A stretch of 64,000 bases of DNA, from assembly GCA_947501355.1 (NCBI GenBank), contig CANMVA010000001.1, positions 1,124,001 through 1,188,000 of the forward strand, read 5' to 3'. The notes under the pieces are model-generated. The model was not told the DNA's origin. It did no database searches and worked only from the letters and a program-made list of their open reading frames with translations. Position numbers and translations under genes: made by a program. Positions 36,749 to 46,821 of this stretch are shown piece by piece (positions within the stretch are counted from its first letter, which is position 1; every line of letters starts with the position of its first letter). Origin of the DNA: an uncultured Paracoccaceae bacterium (GTDB taxonomy: Bacteria; Pseudomonadota; Alphaproteobacteria; Rhodobacterales; Rhodobacteraceae).

Positions 36749-37201
36749 CTAGCGCACGATCTCTTCCAGTGGGTCGTATTGCGGGGCGAAATTGGTGAAC
36801 GCCAAATCAAACAGACGGTCGGGTTTGAAGCGGATCGTCTCAAGATCGTCCTGCGTGAACCAGCCGCGTTCGGTCACGATGTCTTCTGGATCGCGCCAAC
36901 TCGGATCGAACTCCGGATCGTTGACCGTGCAGTGAAAGAACACCTCCACCTGATGAAAGCCGTTTGCAGGGTCGTGAAACTCGTTCACCAGACACATCGC
37001 ACCGACACTGACCTGCAGCCCGGTTTCCTCGTGAATTTCCCGCGCGACGGTTTCGGGCAGAGACGTGCCAGGTTCCTGCCCGCCTCCGGGGGCGCACCAC
37101 AGATCACTTTGACCATCCGGATAGGCATTTACCAAAAGGAGACGATTGTCGTGCATAACAATGCCACGGGCGGCAATTCGGGGGGATTTCAGGCGCATCA
37201 T
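36749..37201 (-). CDS. NUDIX hydrolase
   Basis: The 150-residue protein has the Nudix fold. The box reads GGQEPGTSLPETVAREIHEE followed by TGL (about 40-62), so the REIHEETGL catalytic part is intact, but the first Glu of the consensus G-x5-E is Thr46. Such enzymes cleave nucleoside diphosphates linked to another moiety. A start three bases later (second Met) is also possible. It is divergent from the lipase-like gene. Confidence 0.9.
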   Translation of the reverse strand: MMRLKSPRIAARGIVMHDNRLLLVNAYPDGQSDLWCAPGGGQEPGTSLPETVAREIHEETGLQVSVGAMCLVNEFHDPANGFHQVEVFFHCTVNDPEFDPSWRDPEDIVTERGWFTQDDLETIRFKPDRLFDLAFTNFAPQYDPLEEIVR

Positions 37202-37282
37202 CGCGCCACTGTGACCTGCGACGTAAGGTCGGACAAGGGCTCAGGGCTTTGCGAGGGGCCCGGATGCCCTTATTTATGAAAT

Positions 37283-38029
37283 ATGAAATGGATCGCCGCT
37301 GCCCTTATTGCCCTCATGCCGCTCCCCGCTTTCGCGGAATGCGTTGTGCTGCTGCACGGGCTGGCCCGATCCGACACGTCGTTCATCATCATGGACAACG
37401 CCCTGCGTGAGGCGGGCTACCAAACGGTGGTGCCGGATTACCCATCGACCCAGAAACCGATTGAGACCCTGACGATGGAAACCTTGCCCCGCGCGGTCGC
37501 GCAATGCGGCGAAGACGAGGTGCATTTCGTGACCCATTCGATGGGCGGCATTCTTGTGCGCTATTGGCTGCGGGACAATCAGCCTGAGAATATGGGCCGC
37601 GTCGTGATGCTGGCGCCGCCCAATCAAGGATCGGAACTGGTTGATGAATTTGCCGATATCCCCGCTTTTGAATGGCTCAACGGGCCTGCGGGGCTTGCGC
37701 TCGGCACGGGCGATGACAGCGTGCCGAACCAGTTGGGCCGCGCGCGTTATGAGCTGGGTGTGATCGCGGGCGATGTCTCTTTGAACCCGGTCTACTCCGC
37801 GATGATCGACGGGCCAGATGATGGCAAAGTGTCGGTCAACTCCACCCGTGTCGAGGGGATGGACGACCATATCGTGCTGCCGGTCACGCACACGTTTCTG
37901 ATGAACAACCCGATGGTGATTGCGCAGACCAAGACGTTCCTTGAGCGCGGCGCGTTTGATCACGACATGACGCTTGTGGAGAGTTTTCAGAAGGTCTTTG
38001 ACGTGCCGCAAGACCCTCCCCGCGAATAG
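37283..38029 (+). CDS. Secreted lipase-like alpha/beta hydrolase
   Basis: The 248-residue protein has a Sec signal peptide (1-18, ending AFA). The mature protein shows LLHGLARSD (23-31), the nucleophile elbow THSMGG (84-89, Ser86), and a late His in a [14 protein letters not shown] context. It resembles bacterial triacylglycerol lipases of the EstA/LipA-like group and would act in the periplasm or outside. Its ATG is 81 bases from the NUDIX start. Confidence 0.88.
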   Translation: MKWIAAALIALMPLPAFAECVVLLHGLARSDTSFIIMDNALREAGYQTVVPDYPSTQKPIETLTMETLPRAVAQCGEDEVHFVTHSMGGILVRYWLRDNQPENMGRVVMLAPPNQGSELVDEFADIPAFEWLNGPAGLALGTGDDSVPNQLGRARYELGVIAGDVSLNPVYSAMIDGPDDGKVSVNSTRVEGMDDHIVLPVTHTFLMNNPMVIAQTKTFLERGAFDHDMTLVESFQKVFDVPQDPPRE

Positions 38030-38035
38030 CTGCGC

Positions 38036-39091
38036 TTAGCTGATCCTGTTCACATGGCCCATCTTGCGGCCACGTTTGGTTTCGGCCTTGCCGTAAAGGT
38101 GCAGGGCGGCGTTTCCGGCACTCAGCAGGTCGTGCAAGCGGTCCATATCCTCGCCGATCAGGTTCTCCATCACGACATCCGCGTAGCGCTGCCCGTCGCC
38201 CAAAGGCAGGCCTGTGATGGCGCGGATATGCTGCTCGAACTGGTCGATGACGCAGCCGTTTTGCGTCCAGTGGCCGGAGTTGTGCACGCGCGGAGCGATC
38301 TCGTTCACGATCAGCCCTTGGGGGGTGACGAAGAGCTCCAGCCCCATGACGCCCACATAGTCGAGGGCGTTCAGGACCTGCGCTGCCATCAGCACCGCAT
38401 CGGTGCGTTGCGCCGCGCTGAGCCGTGCGGGCACAGTTGTGGTGCGCAGGATGCCGTCTTTATGGACATTCTCGCCAGGATCGAAGCAGGACACCTGACC
38501 ATCGGCATTGCGCGCCGCGATGACAGAGACCTCGTGTGAGAAGTCGATGAAGCCCTCCAGCACGCAAGGGGCGTCGTTCATTTGGGCATAAGCCGCGCCA
38601 GTGTCGCCGTCTTTCAGACGCAACTGGCCCTTGCCGTCATAGCCAAACCGGCGGGTCTTGAGGATCGAGGGCGTGCCAAGCTGCGCGATGGCGGCGTCCA
38701 GATCAGCGGCGCTTTCGACATTGGCATAGGGGGCCGTTTTGAGGCCTAGCCCGGTGAGAAAGTCCTTCTCGGTCAGCCGGTCTTGCGAGGTGGCCAGCGC
38801 GCGGCGGTTGGGATGGATCGGCGCAAGAGCTTCCAGAGTATCGAGCGCGGATGTGGGAATATTTTCAAACTCATAGGTGATGACATCGACAACGTTGCCA
38901 AAGGTGGCCAGCGCGGCGGTGTCCTCATAAGAGGCGGTCGTGACCGTATAGGCCACGTCCGCTGCGGGTGCGACTCCAGGCTCAAAGATGTGAGTCTTGT
39001 AACCAAGACGGGCGGCTGCGACCGAGAGCATCCGGCCCAGTTGGCCGCCGCCCAGAATGCCGATTGTGGCGCCAAGAGGCAGGCTAGTCAT
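38036..39091 (-). CDS. purK: 5-(carboxyamino)imidazole ribonucleotide synthase
   Basis: The 351-residue ATP-grasp enzyme carboxylates aminoimidazole ribonucleotide in purine synthesis. [12 protein letters not shown] (about 10-21) is the N-terminal loop; [10 protein letters not shown] and [17 protein letters not shown] are family signatures. The ATG at 39091 overlaps purE by eight bases; the longer frame to 39154 is not used. It acts directly before PurE. Confidence 0.96.
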   Translation of the reverse strand: MTSLPLGATIGILGGGQLGRMLSVAAARLGYKTHIFEPGVAPAADVAYTVTTASYEDTAALATFGNVVDVITYEFENIPTSALDTLEALAPIHPNRRALATSQDRLTEKDFLTGLGLKTAPYANVESAADLDAAIAQLGTPSILKTRRFGYDGKGQLRLKDGDTGAAYAQMNDAPCVLEGFIDFSHEVSVIAARNADGQVSCFDPGENVHKDGILRTTTVPARLSAAQRTDAVLMAAQVLNALDYVGVMGLELFVTPQGLIVNEIAPRVHNSGHWTQNGCVIDQFEQHIRAITGLPLGDGQRYADVVMENLIGEDMDRLHDLLSAGNAALHLYGKAETKRGRKMGHVNRIS

Positions 39092-39572
39092 CGCTTGGCT
39101 CATCGGGGATGGACGCGGACAGCGCTTCACGCCACGCATCAAGGCGCTGGGCAAGCTCGGGGTCAGAAGTAGCGAGGATACCGGCCGCCATTAGCCCCGC
39201 ATTCGCAGCGCCAGCCGCGCCAATGGCCATCGTGGCCACTGGAAAGCCTTTGGGCATCTGAACGATGGAATAGAGGCTGTCGACGCCGGACAGCGCCTTG
39301 GTCTGCACTGGTACGCCGACAACGGGCACTCGTGTTTTCGAGGCCATCATGCCGGGCAGATGCGCCGCGCCGCCTGCGCCAGCGATGATCACTTTCAGAC
39401 CACGCTCAGCCGCGGTTTTGCCATAGCTCCAAAGCCGGTCCGGAGTGCGATGGGCAGAGACGATCTTGGTCTCGTAAGCGACGCCCAGCTCATCCAGAAT
39501 CTCGGCGGCGGCCTTCATCGTCGGCCAATCAGACTGGCTGCCCATGATGATGCCAACGGTGATGTCTGCCAT
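39084..39572 (-). CDS. purE: 5-(carboxyamino)imidazole ribonucleotide mutase
   Basis: The 162-residue class I PurE moves the carboxyl group of N5-CAIR to give [16 protein letters not shown] (about 8-19), SAHRTPDRL with the active His, and [14 protein letters not shown] are typical. The ATG at 39572 follows AAGGA. It lies in an operon with purK and perhaps the upstream DUF465 gene 48 bases away. Confidence 0.97.
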   Translation of the reverse strand: MADITVGIIMGSQSDWPTMKAAAEILDELGVAYETKIVSAHRTPDRLWSYGKTAAERGLKVIIAGAGGAAHLPGMMASKTRVPVVGVPVQTKALSGVDSLYSIVQMPKGFPVATMAIGAAGAANAGLMAAGILATSDPELAQRLDAWREALSASIPDEPSDD

Positions 39573-39620
39573 GACAAAGGTCCTTCGAAATGAGCGCACC
39601 GTTTAGCCGCCCGGCAGGAT

Positions 39621-39839
39621 TTAGGCAATGATATCCGGCGTCAACTGGTCTTCAATCATCGCGATGCGATCCTTGAGTGACAGTTTTTGCTTTTTCAGCC
39701 GCTTGAGGGTCAGCATGTCGGCTGTGCCTTTTTCCTGAAGTGCGTGAATCGCGTCATCCAGATCACGATGTTCCCGGCGCAAAACCTCAAGTTTTACGCG
39801 CTTCACATCTTCGGGCTGCATCTCGGGCGAGGCGTTCAT
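39621..39839 (-). CDS. DUF465 (YdcH) family protein
   Basis: The 72-residue protein is a coiled-coil of the YdcH/DUF465 family: LRREHRDLDDAIHAL and LKRLKKQKLSLKDRIAMIED carry the family pattern. No function is known. It precedes purE on the same strand and is divergent from hsp20. Confidence 0.88.
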   Translation of the reverse strand: MNASPEMQPEDVKRVKLEVLRREHRDLDDAIHALQEKGTADMLTLKRLKKQKLSLKDRIAMIEDQLTPDIIA

Positions 39840-39904
39840 GGCGGTCCATCATATGAAAGAAGCCCTAACATAAGGGATTTGAGGCATTTCGCAAAGGTCT
39901 TGGG

Positions 39905-39935
39905 CTTGCAGATTGCTGCGCTCGCGCCCATATTT
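39905..39935 (+). promoter_or_regulatory. Possible heat-shock (RpoH-type) promoter of hsp20
   Basis: CTTGCAG at 39905-39911 and CCCATATTT at 39927-39935, 15 bases apart, fit the general sigma-32 pattern (CTTG... then CCCCATNT). It lies 61 bases before the hsp20 start. This is a match by eye. Confidence 0.45.
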
Positions 39936-39996
39936 CTGATGTTGGTCGCCAAAAAGGGGCCACGCCCACACTGTCGCTACCGAATAGGACGTGTTG

Positions 39997-40410
39997 ATGA
40001 CAAAACTGACTCTAAGCACGCACCCCTTCCTTTTGGGGTTCGATGAGCTGGAACGGCTGGTGGAACGCACCGCCAAATCTGGCAATGACGGCTACCCGCC
40101 CTACAATATTGAACAGACATCCGAGACGTCGTTTCGCATCACGCTGGCTGTTGCCGGTTTTGCGGAAAGCGACTTGTCGATCACGCTGGAGGACCGTCAA
40201 CTGGTTGTCCGGGGACGGCAAAGCGATGACACCCAGGGCCGCGTCTTCCTGCATCGCGGTATCGCGGCGCGTCAATTCCAGCGTGCCTTTGTCCTTGCCG
40301 AAGGCGTTGAGATCGCCGAGGCGAGTATGGAAAACGGGCTTTTGCATGTGGATCTGAACCGATCCGTGCCGGAAAGCGTTGTCCATCAGATCAAGATCAA
40401 AAAGGGGTAA
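39997..40410 (+). CDS. Hsp20 family small heat-shock protein
   Basis: The 137-residue protein has an alpha-crystallin domain: YNIEQTSETSFRITLAVAGFAESDLSITLED (about 35-65), VRGRQ, and HVDLNRSVPE near the end. The N-terminal LSTHPFLLGFDELERL matches IbpA/HspD types. These bind unfolding proteins in an ATP-independent way. The ATG at 39997 is preceded by in-frame GTG and TTG codons; AGGA lies upstream. DUF1150 follows after five bases, a pair common in alphaproteobacteria. Confidence 0.94.
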   Translation: MTKLTLSTHPFLLGFDELERLVERTAKSGNDGYPPYNIEQTSETSFRITLAVAGFAESDLSITLEDRQLVVRGRQSDDTQGRVFLHRGIAARQFQRAFVLAEGVEIAEASMENGLLHVDLNRSVPESVVHQIKIKKG

Positions 40411-40415
40411 GAGCC

Positions 40416-40640
40416 ATGAACAGCAAATATGAATTCCCCAAAGGCGAGACGAATATCGTCTATGTCAAAGCCGTCGCACTTGAGGATCTGCCCGATGATG
40501 TGCAGGAGCAGGTGGATGACGAAGCTCAGCTCTATGCTGTTCACAAGGATGATGGTGAGCAGTTAGCCCTGGTCGCGGGGCGTGAGCTGGCGTTTAGCTT
40601 GGCTCGCCAGAACGATTTGGTTCCGGTGACAGTGCATTAA
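40416..40640 (+). CDS. DUF1150 family protein
   Basis: The 74-residue acidic protein belongs to DUF1150 (IVYVKAVALEDLPDDV, ELAFSLARQNDLVPVTVH). Its constant position after hsp20 suggests a stress role, but no activity is known. Its 3' end runs into a large hairpin made of two intergenic repeats. Confidence 0.92.
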   Translation: MNSKYEFPKGETNIVYVKAVALEDLPDDVQEQVDDEAQLYAVHKDDGEQLALVAGRELAFSLARQNDLVPVTVH

Positions 40641-40649
40641 GCACAGGTA

Positions 40650-40680
40650 GGATTTGGATATTTAAAAAGAGCGAAAGCGG
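40650..40680 (+). repeat. Dispersed intergenic repeat, copy 5
   Basis: GGATTTGGATATTTAAAAAG then AGCGAAAGCGG, forward copy. It forms the left side of the large inverted repeat with copy 6. Confidence 0.6.
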
Positions 40681-40735
40681 CGCGGACGATTTGATTTAAA
40701 TTGTCCGCGCCGCTTTCACTTTGGTCTAAATATCC
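40656..40735. terminator. Long hairpin between convergent genes, likely two-way terminator
   Basis: GAAAGCGGCGCGGAC (40673-40687) pairs perfectly with GTCCGCGCCGCTTTC (40703-40717) around 15 bases. Further out, GGATATTTA (40656-40664) pairs with TAAATATCC (40727-40735). It separates the DUF1150 gene from the convergent sulfate-activation gene. Confidence 0.7.
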
Positions 40736-40746
40736 TCGCCAAAGGC
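40711..40746 (-). repeat. Dispersed intergenic repeat, copy 6
   Basis: On the minus strand: GCCTTTGGCGAGGATATTTA then GACCAAAGTGAAAGCG. Inverted relative to copy 5. Confidence 0.6.
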
Positions 40747-40752
40747 AATCCT

Positions 40753-42456
40753 TCAGCCTGCCACAAGACCCATCTGTTCGAGTTTCAGCAGGACCTGATG
40801 GGCGCAATTGTCCACATCGACATTCTCTGTTTCCACGCTGAGTTCGGGGTTTTCCGGCACGTCATAGGGGTCGGAAATGCCGGTGAATTCCTTGATCTTA
40901 CCTTCCCGCGCCAGCTTATAAAGGCCTTTGCGGTCGCGGCGTTCGCATTCCTCGATTGAGGTTGCGACGTGCACTTCGATGAAGGCGCCAAACTGCTCAA
41001 TGTCTTCGCGGACAGCTCGGCGGGTCGTGGCATAGGGCGCGATAGGCGCGCAGATGGCGATGCCACCGTTTTTCGTGATTTCTGAGGCGACATAGCCGAT
41101 GCGGCGAATGTTCAGGTCGCGGTGTTCCTTGCTGAAGCCAAGCTCGGAGCTGAGATTCTTGCGCACGATATCACCATCAAGCAACGTGACAGGGCGGCCG
41201 CCCATCTCCATCAGCTTGACCATCAGCGCGTTGGCGATGGTCGATTTGCCGGAGCCGGAAAAGCCCGTGAAGAACACTGTGAAGCCTTGCTGGGCACGCG
41301 GCGGGCGCGTTTTGCGCAGCTCGGAGACCACGGCGGGGAAGGAGAACCACTCGGGGATTTCCAGCCCTTCAGACAGACGGCGGCGCAGCTCGGTGCCGGA
41401 GATGTTGAGGACGGTCACGCCCTCTTCGATCTCGTCGGCGGGCTCATATTGGGCACGGTCCTGCACATAAACCATGTGCTTAAAGTCGACCATTTCGATG
41501 CCCATTTCCTCTTGATGTTCTTTGAAGAGGTCCTGTGCGTCATAGGGGCCGTAGAAATCTTCGCCAGCGGAGTTTTTGCCGGGGCCTGCGTGATCGCGGC
41601 CCACGATGAAATGGGTGCAGCCGTGGTTCTTGCGGATCAGGCCGTGCCAGACGGCTTCGCGCGGGCCGGCCATGCGCATGGCGAGGTTCAGCAGGCTCAT
41701 CGAGGTCGTGGCTTGCGGATACTGATCCAGCACCGCCTCATAGCAGCGCACGCGGGTGAAATGGTCGATATCGCCCGGCTTCGTCATGCCGACAACGGGG
41801 TGGATCAGCAGGTTGGCTTGCGCCTCCTTGGCGGCGCGGAAGGTGAGTTCCTGATGCGCGCGGTGGAGCGGGTTGCGGGTCTGGAAGGCGACGACGCGGC
41901 GCCAGCCGAGCTTGCGGAAATAGGCGCGCAACTCGTTGGGCGTGTCGCGGCGAGCGCGGAAATCGTAATGCACGGGCTGCTGGATGCCGGTGATCGGGCC
42001 GCCCAGATAGACCTTGCCTGCGGTGTTGTGCAGGTAGTTGACCGCCGGATGGGCGCTGTCATCGGCACCGAAGACCTTTTCAGCCTCGTGCGATTTGTTG
42101 GGCACCCAATTGTCGGTGATCGTCATTGTCGCAAGGATCACACCTTCCTGATCGCGCAAGGCGATGTCCTGACCGTCTTCCAGCGAGGCAGCAAACTCCT
42201 CGGAGACATCCAGCGTGATGGGCATCGGCCAGAGCGTCCCGTCGGCTAGCCGCATATTGTCGACCACGCTGTTGTAATCGTCTTCCCCCAGAAACCCTTT
42301 GAGCGGGTTGAAGCCGCCATTCATCAGCAGTTCCAGATCGCAAATCTGGCGCGGGGTCAGGTCCCAGCTGACCAGATCGGCAGCCTCCACCTTCATTTTC
42401 TGGGCGCTCTCGTAAGAGACATACAGCTCGGGGATCGGGGTCAGGTTGGGCACCAT
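40753..42456 (-). CDS. Bifunctional sulfate adenylyltransferase / adenylylsulfate kinase
   Basis: The 567-residue fusion makes adenylylsulfate (APS) and then phosphorylates it to PAPS. The N-terminal ATP-sulfurylase domain (about 1-385) shows RNPLHRAH (194-201) and GRDHAGPG (286-293). The C-terminal APS kinase (about 388-567) has the P-loop GFSGSGKS (398-405) and DGDIVRKNLSSELGFS. This orientation (sulfurylase first) resembles the fungal/alphaproteobacterial sat-cysC type. Two adjacent ATGs at 42459 and 42456 are possible. A GCGGGG/CCCCGC hairpin (42493-42509) lies in the leader. Confidence 0.96.
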   Translation of the reverse strand: MVPNLTPIPELYVSYESAQKMKVEAADLVSWDLTPRQICDLELLMNGGFNPLKGFLGEDDYNSVVDNMRLADGTLWPMPITLDVSEEFAASLEDGQDIALRDQEGVILATMTITDNWVPNKSHEAEKVFGADDSAHPAVNYLHNTAGKVYLGGPITGIQQPVHYDFRARRDTPNELRAYFRKLGWRRVVAFQTRNPLHRAHQELTFRAAKEAQANLLIHPVVGMTKPGDIDHFTRVRCYEAVLDQYPQATTSMSLLNLAMRMAGPREAVWHGLIRKNHGCTHFIVGRDHAGPGKNSAGEDFYGPYDAQDLFKEHQEEMGIEMVDFKHMVYVQDRAQYEPADEIEEGVTVLNISGTELRRRLSEGLEIPEWFSFPAVVSELRKTRPPRAQQGFTVFFTGFSGSGKSTIANALMVKLMEMGGRPVTLLDGDIVRKNLSSELGFSKEHRDLNIRRIGYVASEITKNGGIAICAPIAPYATTRRAVREDIEQFGAFIEVHVATSIEECERRDRKGLYKLAREGKIKEFTGISDPYDVPENPELSVETENVDVDNCAHQVLLKLEQMGLVAG

Positions 42457-42592
42457 CATGGCAAAAGCTCTTCTATAATACATGCACTGCGCGCGGGGAT
42501 TGGCCCCGCCTCGCGCGCGGTCCTAGACCCTGATTATGGCGAAAGTCTAGCGGACGGCGCAAATTCTGAGGAAAAAGAGGCTCAAATGACGC

Positions 42593-42620
42593 AAAAACGC
42601 CGCCCCGAAGGAGCGGCGTT
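42593..42620 (-). terminator. Terminator after the MxKDx repeat gene
   Basis: On the minus strand AACGCCGC and GCGGCGTT close a TCCTTCGGGG-type loop and are followed by TTTGCG. It lies 28 bases past the stop at 42648. The remaining bases from 42484 to 42592 hold no gene. Confidence 0.65.
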
Positions 42621-42647
42621 CTGCGAATTCGCGATATGGCAGACAAA

Positions 42648-42848
42648 TTAGCCTTTCTTCATCATCGCATCTTCTTTCATCATGGCGTCGTCTTTCATCA
42701 TCTCGCCCTCTTTCATCATCTTGTCTTCCTTCATCATGGCATCGTCCTTCATCATGGAGGCGTCTTTATCCATGCCCGAATGGGTCTCACAGGCAGCGAG
42801 GCCGCCGACAAGAGCGAGCAGAGCGGTGGTTTTCAGCAGTGTTTTCAT
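42648..42848 (-). CDS. Met/Lys-rich MxKDx repeat lipoprotein
   Basis: The 66-residue protein has a lipoprotein signal with lipobox LAAC (Cys20 by eye). From residue 32 it is a tandem run of six-residue units MMK-D/E-x-x: MMKDDA, MMKEDK, MMKEGE, MMKDDA, MMKEDA, MMKKG. It fits the pentapeptide MxKDx repeat family. It has paired methionines and acidic residues, which could bind soft metals such as copper(I) in the envelope; this is inference. The start has AAAGGGAC upstream, and it has its own terminator. Confidence 0.85.
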   Translation of the reverse strand: MKTLLKTTALLALVGGLAACETHSGMDKDASMMKDDAMMKEDKMMKEGEMMKDDAMMKEDAMMKKG

Positions 42849-42965
42849 AGGACTGTCCCTTTAGTAGCCGGACCAATTTCCGGTTCGGCCACTCAGGCAC
42901 AGCGCTATGTCCTGTGACAATTCACAGACCCGCGATATCACGCAGTGGTGTTCGCGCGTGATCGG

Positions 42966-44624
<1,659 letters not shown>

Positions 44625-44663
44625 TCCCGGATGGTAGGGGGAAACCCCTGACGGAGAGGACGG

Positions 44664-45359
44664 ATGGCTCGGACAGTTCTGATCACTGGTGGCGCACGCG
44701 GGCTTGGCCAGGCGTTGGTGCAGGATTTTGTGACCGATCACAACGTGGCTTTGGTGTGGAACAGCTCTGCGCCGCAGGACCTGCCTGAGGGCGTTCTTGC
44801 GATCCAAGGCGATCTCACCGAACCGGGCTGTTGCGCCGATGTGGTTGCGCAGGTGATTGAGCGCTTCGGGCGGCTGGATGTGATCGTGAACAATGCAGGC
44901 CTCGTCGAGATGAGCCCCAAGGACGTCTTTGACGGCCCTGCGCAGCGGACGATTCTGGATGTGAATTTGCTGGCACCGGGTGATCTGCTGGCGGCAGCGT
45001 TGCCGCACTTGGCGGAAGGGGCGTCGGTTGTGAATATCTCCTCCGTCAACGCGATACTGCCACCGGCTGGCGCGTCGATCTACGGGGCCAGCAAGGCGGC
45101 GCTGAACCTTTGGACAAAGGCGATGGCAAAAGAGCTTGGCCCGCAAGGCATTCGTGTGAATGCGGTCGCGCCGGGGGCCTTCGAAGTGGCGGATAAGGAA
45201 CGGCCCGATGATCTGATCGAGGCTTTCGTGGGCATGACGGCGCTGGGGCGGCTCGGCACGGCGGAAGACATCGCGCCGGTCGTGCGTTTTCTGACCAGCG
45301 ATGCCGCGCGCTTTGTCACCGGAGAGGTAATCACCGTGTCGGGCGGTTACCGGCTTTAG
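44664..45359 (+). CDS. SDR family oxidoreductase
   Basis: The 231-residue short-chain dehydrogenase has TGGARGLGQ (8-16), NNAG (76-79), Ser126/127, and YGASK (140-144) as the catalytic Tyr and Lys. It ends in GEVITVSGGYRL. The substrate is unknown. It follows the Lrp gene by 39 bases and may be co-transcribed. It is convergent with the Hint-domain gene, sharing TTAG. Confidence 0.93.
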   Translation: MARTVLITGGARGLGQALVQDFVTDHNVALVWNSSAPQDLPEGVLAIQGDLTEPGCCADVVAQVIERFGRLDVIVNNAGLVEMSPKDVFDGPAQRTILDVNLLAPGDLLAAALPHLAEGASVVNISSVNAILPPAGASIYGASKAALNLWTKAMAKELGPQGIRVNAVAPGAFEVADKERPDDLIEAFVGMTALGRLGTAEDIAPVVRFLTSDAARFVTGEVITVSGGYRL

Positions 45360-46162
45360 GCGGCGCTGACACTGGCCAGATCATCCTCGGACAGGCGCGG
45401 ATGGGCCATCGGGCCGAAATCCTCAAGACTGCGCATGCCCGGATACATCGACAGGTAAAGCGACAGCATATCGCGGCTAAGCTGGCTTTTGATTTGTAGA
45501 CCGGGGTGGTGGGTTTCGACCTCGACCCCGTTGACGAGCATCGTGTCGTGGATCGGGACCAGAACCTGAAACAGTTTCACCGGGCTGACGGGTCTGATTT
45601 CAACGATGGCGTCGCCGTCTACAAGGCCCGCCGCCGGGGTCAGGCAGGCGGGCGTGCCATACATACTGCGAAACGCAGGCATCTGGTGGAGCAGACGTGC
45701 AGCAGGCCCAAGCACCAGATCGGGCATCGGGCGGTTTAGCCCAAGGCTATCTGCAGCGATCCGGGTGAGCGGGCGCTGGGCCGCAGCGCCGTCCAATGCG
45801 GAAGGGCGCAACGTCATAGCCCCCACCCATTGCACGGTTTGTGGACCGACTTTCGAGGTTAGGATCACGTCACCGGGCAGGATGTCTTCGATGGCCCTCG
45901 GACCCTCTGGCGTCGCCAGTAATGCGCCGCGGGCAATGGCGGCAAAGCTGTCCTCAAAGGGCAGCGTTGCGGGGGCCAGACGACCCATATCAACAAGGGA
46001 ACCTGAGGCGTCCAGTGCGGTCATCTCGTATTTGCGCAGCAGAGGCCGGCTGCGCTGAGATGAACCGTCTGGTCGAACATATCCACCTGCAACCCCGGCT
46101 TGGGTCAAGGTGGAGGAGGGTGTCACCGCGAGGCCAGCGGCGACAGAGGAGGGGCGGTTCAT
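45356..46162 (-). CDS. Hint domain protein lacking the catalytic Cys
   Basis: The 268-residue protein matches the Hint_2 family of Rhodobacterales (hedgehog/intein fold): LLATPEGPRAIEDILPGDVIL (about 81-101), then PVSPVKLFQVLVPIHDTMLVNGVEVETHHPGL. In this family the domain normally begins at a Cys that starts splicing or cleavage. Here that position reads ARGALLAT, with no Cys or Ser at the expected place, so self-splicing is unlikely. It has no clear signal peptide. Function is unknown, possibly linked to secreted calcium-binding proteins. Confidence 0.8.
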   Translation of the reverse strand: MNRPSSVAAGLAVTPSSTLTQAGVAGGYVRPDGSSQRSRPLLRKYEMTALDASGSLVDMGRLAPATLPFEDSFAAIARGALLATPEGPRAIEDILPGDVILTSKVGPQTVQWVGAMTLRPSALDGAAAQRPLTRIAADSLGLNRPMPDLVLGPAARLLHQMPAFRSMYGTPACLTPAAGLVDGDAIVEIRPVSPVKLFQVLVPIHDTMLVNGVEVETHHPGLQIKSQLSRDMLSLYLSMYPGMRSLEDFGPMAHPRLSEDDLASVSAA

Positions 46163-46405
46163 GCGTTTTCCCTTATGGGTTTCACGCCGTCGGCCCCACC
46201 GACAACAGCGAACATCCGTTGCTTGACCTCAATTGGTCGCATTCCTGCCTTAATGTCAAAATTTTCTTTGTCTTGCAGGGGTTTGCAGAACCAATCCGAA
46301 TCTGCAGGGCCTTTTTGTTTCCGTTTCGCAGACGGACCTGCCACAATTTTAGCCATATTCAGGACAAAACGTCTCGAATCGTTCGGCGCAGGTCAGGAGG
46401 GAATG

Positions 46406-46804
46406 ATGGCGGAGCATAATGCCTCGTGTTTATGCGGTGCAGTGCAGGTGCGTGTCGCAGGCGATCTGCCCGAGGCGGTGGCCTGTCACTGCACGATCTG
46501 CCGCAAGCATACCGGCCATTTCGAGGCCTCCGTCGATCTGCCGCGCGACCGGGTGACGATTGACGGCGCGGAGCATCTGACATGGTATGACAGTTCACCG
46601 AAAGTGCGGCGCGGCTTTTGCCGGATCTGCGGGTCGTCGCTGTTCTTTGATCCGCCGCATCTGGATTGGATCGCGGTCTCGCTGGGCGCGTTTGATGGGC
46701 CAACGGGCACGCGGCTGGCCAAGCATATCTTCGTGGCCGACAAGGGCGACTATTACGACATCTCGGACGGGTTGCCGCAAGACATGGCCCCGCCGGAGAG
46801 CTAG
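46406..46804 (+). CDS. GFA family protein (glutathione-dependent formaldehyde-activating fold)
   Basis: The 132-residue zinc protein has the GFA fold cysteines: C8 and C10 (CLCG), C27, C29 and C32 (CHCTIC), and C72 and C75 (FCRICGSSLF). True Gfa speeds S-hydroxymethylglutathione formation, but most homologues are uncharacterised. ATG at 46406 is five bases after AGGAGG. The 243-base gap upstream (46163-46405) holds no gene; a TTGACA (46254-46259, minus strand) could belong to the Hint gene. Confidence 0.9.
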   Translation: MAEHNASCLCGAVQVRVAGDLPEAVACHCTICRKHTGHFEASVDLPRDRVTIDGAEHLTWYDSSPKVRRGFCRICGSSLFFDPPHLDWIAVSLGAFDGPTGTRLAKHIFVADKGDYYDISDGLPQDMAPPES

Positions 46805-46821
46805 GGCAAAGGCGGGGTTTC

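Noticed and set aside
42456-42540. SAM-type riboswitch ahead of the sulfate-activation gene
   Set aside because: Only one small GC hairpin; no conserved riboswitch core was seen.
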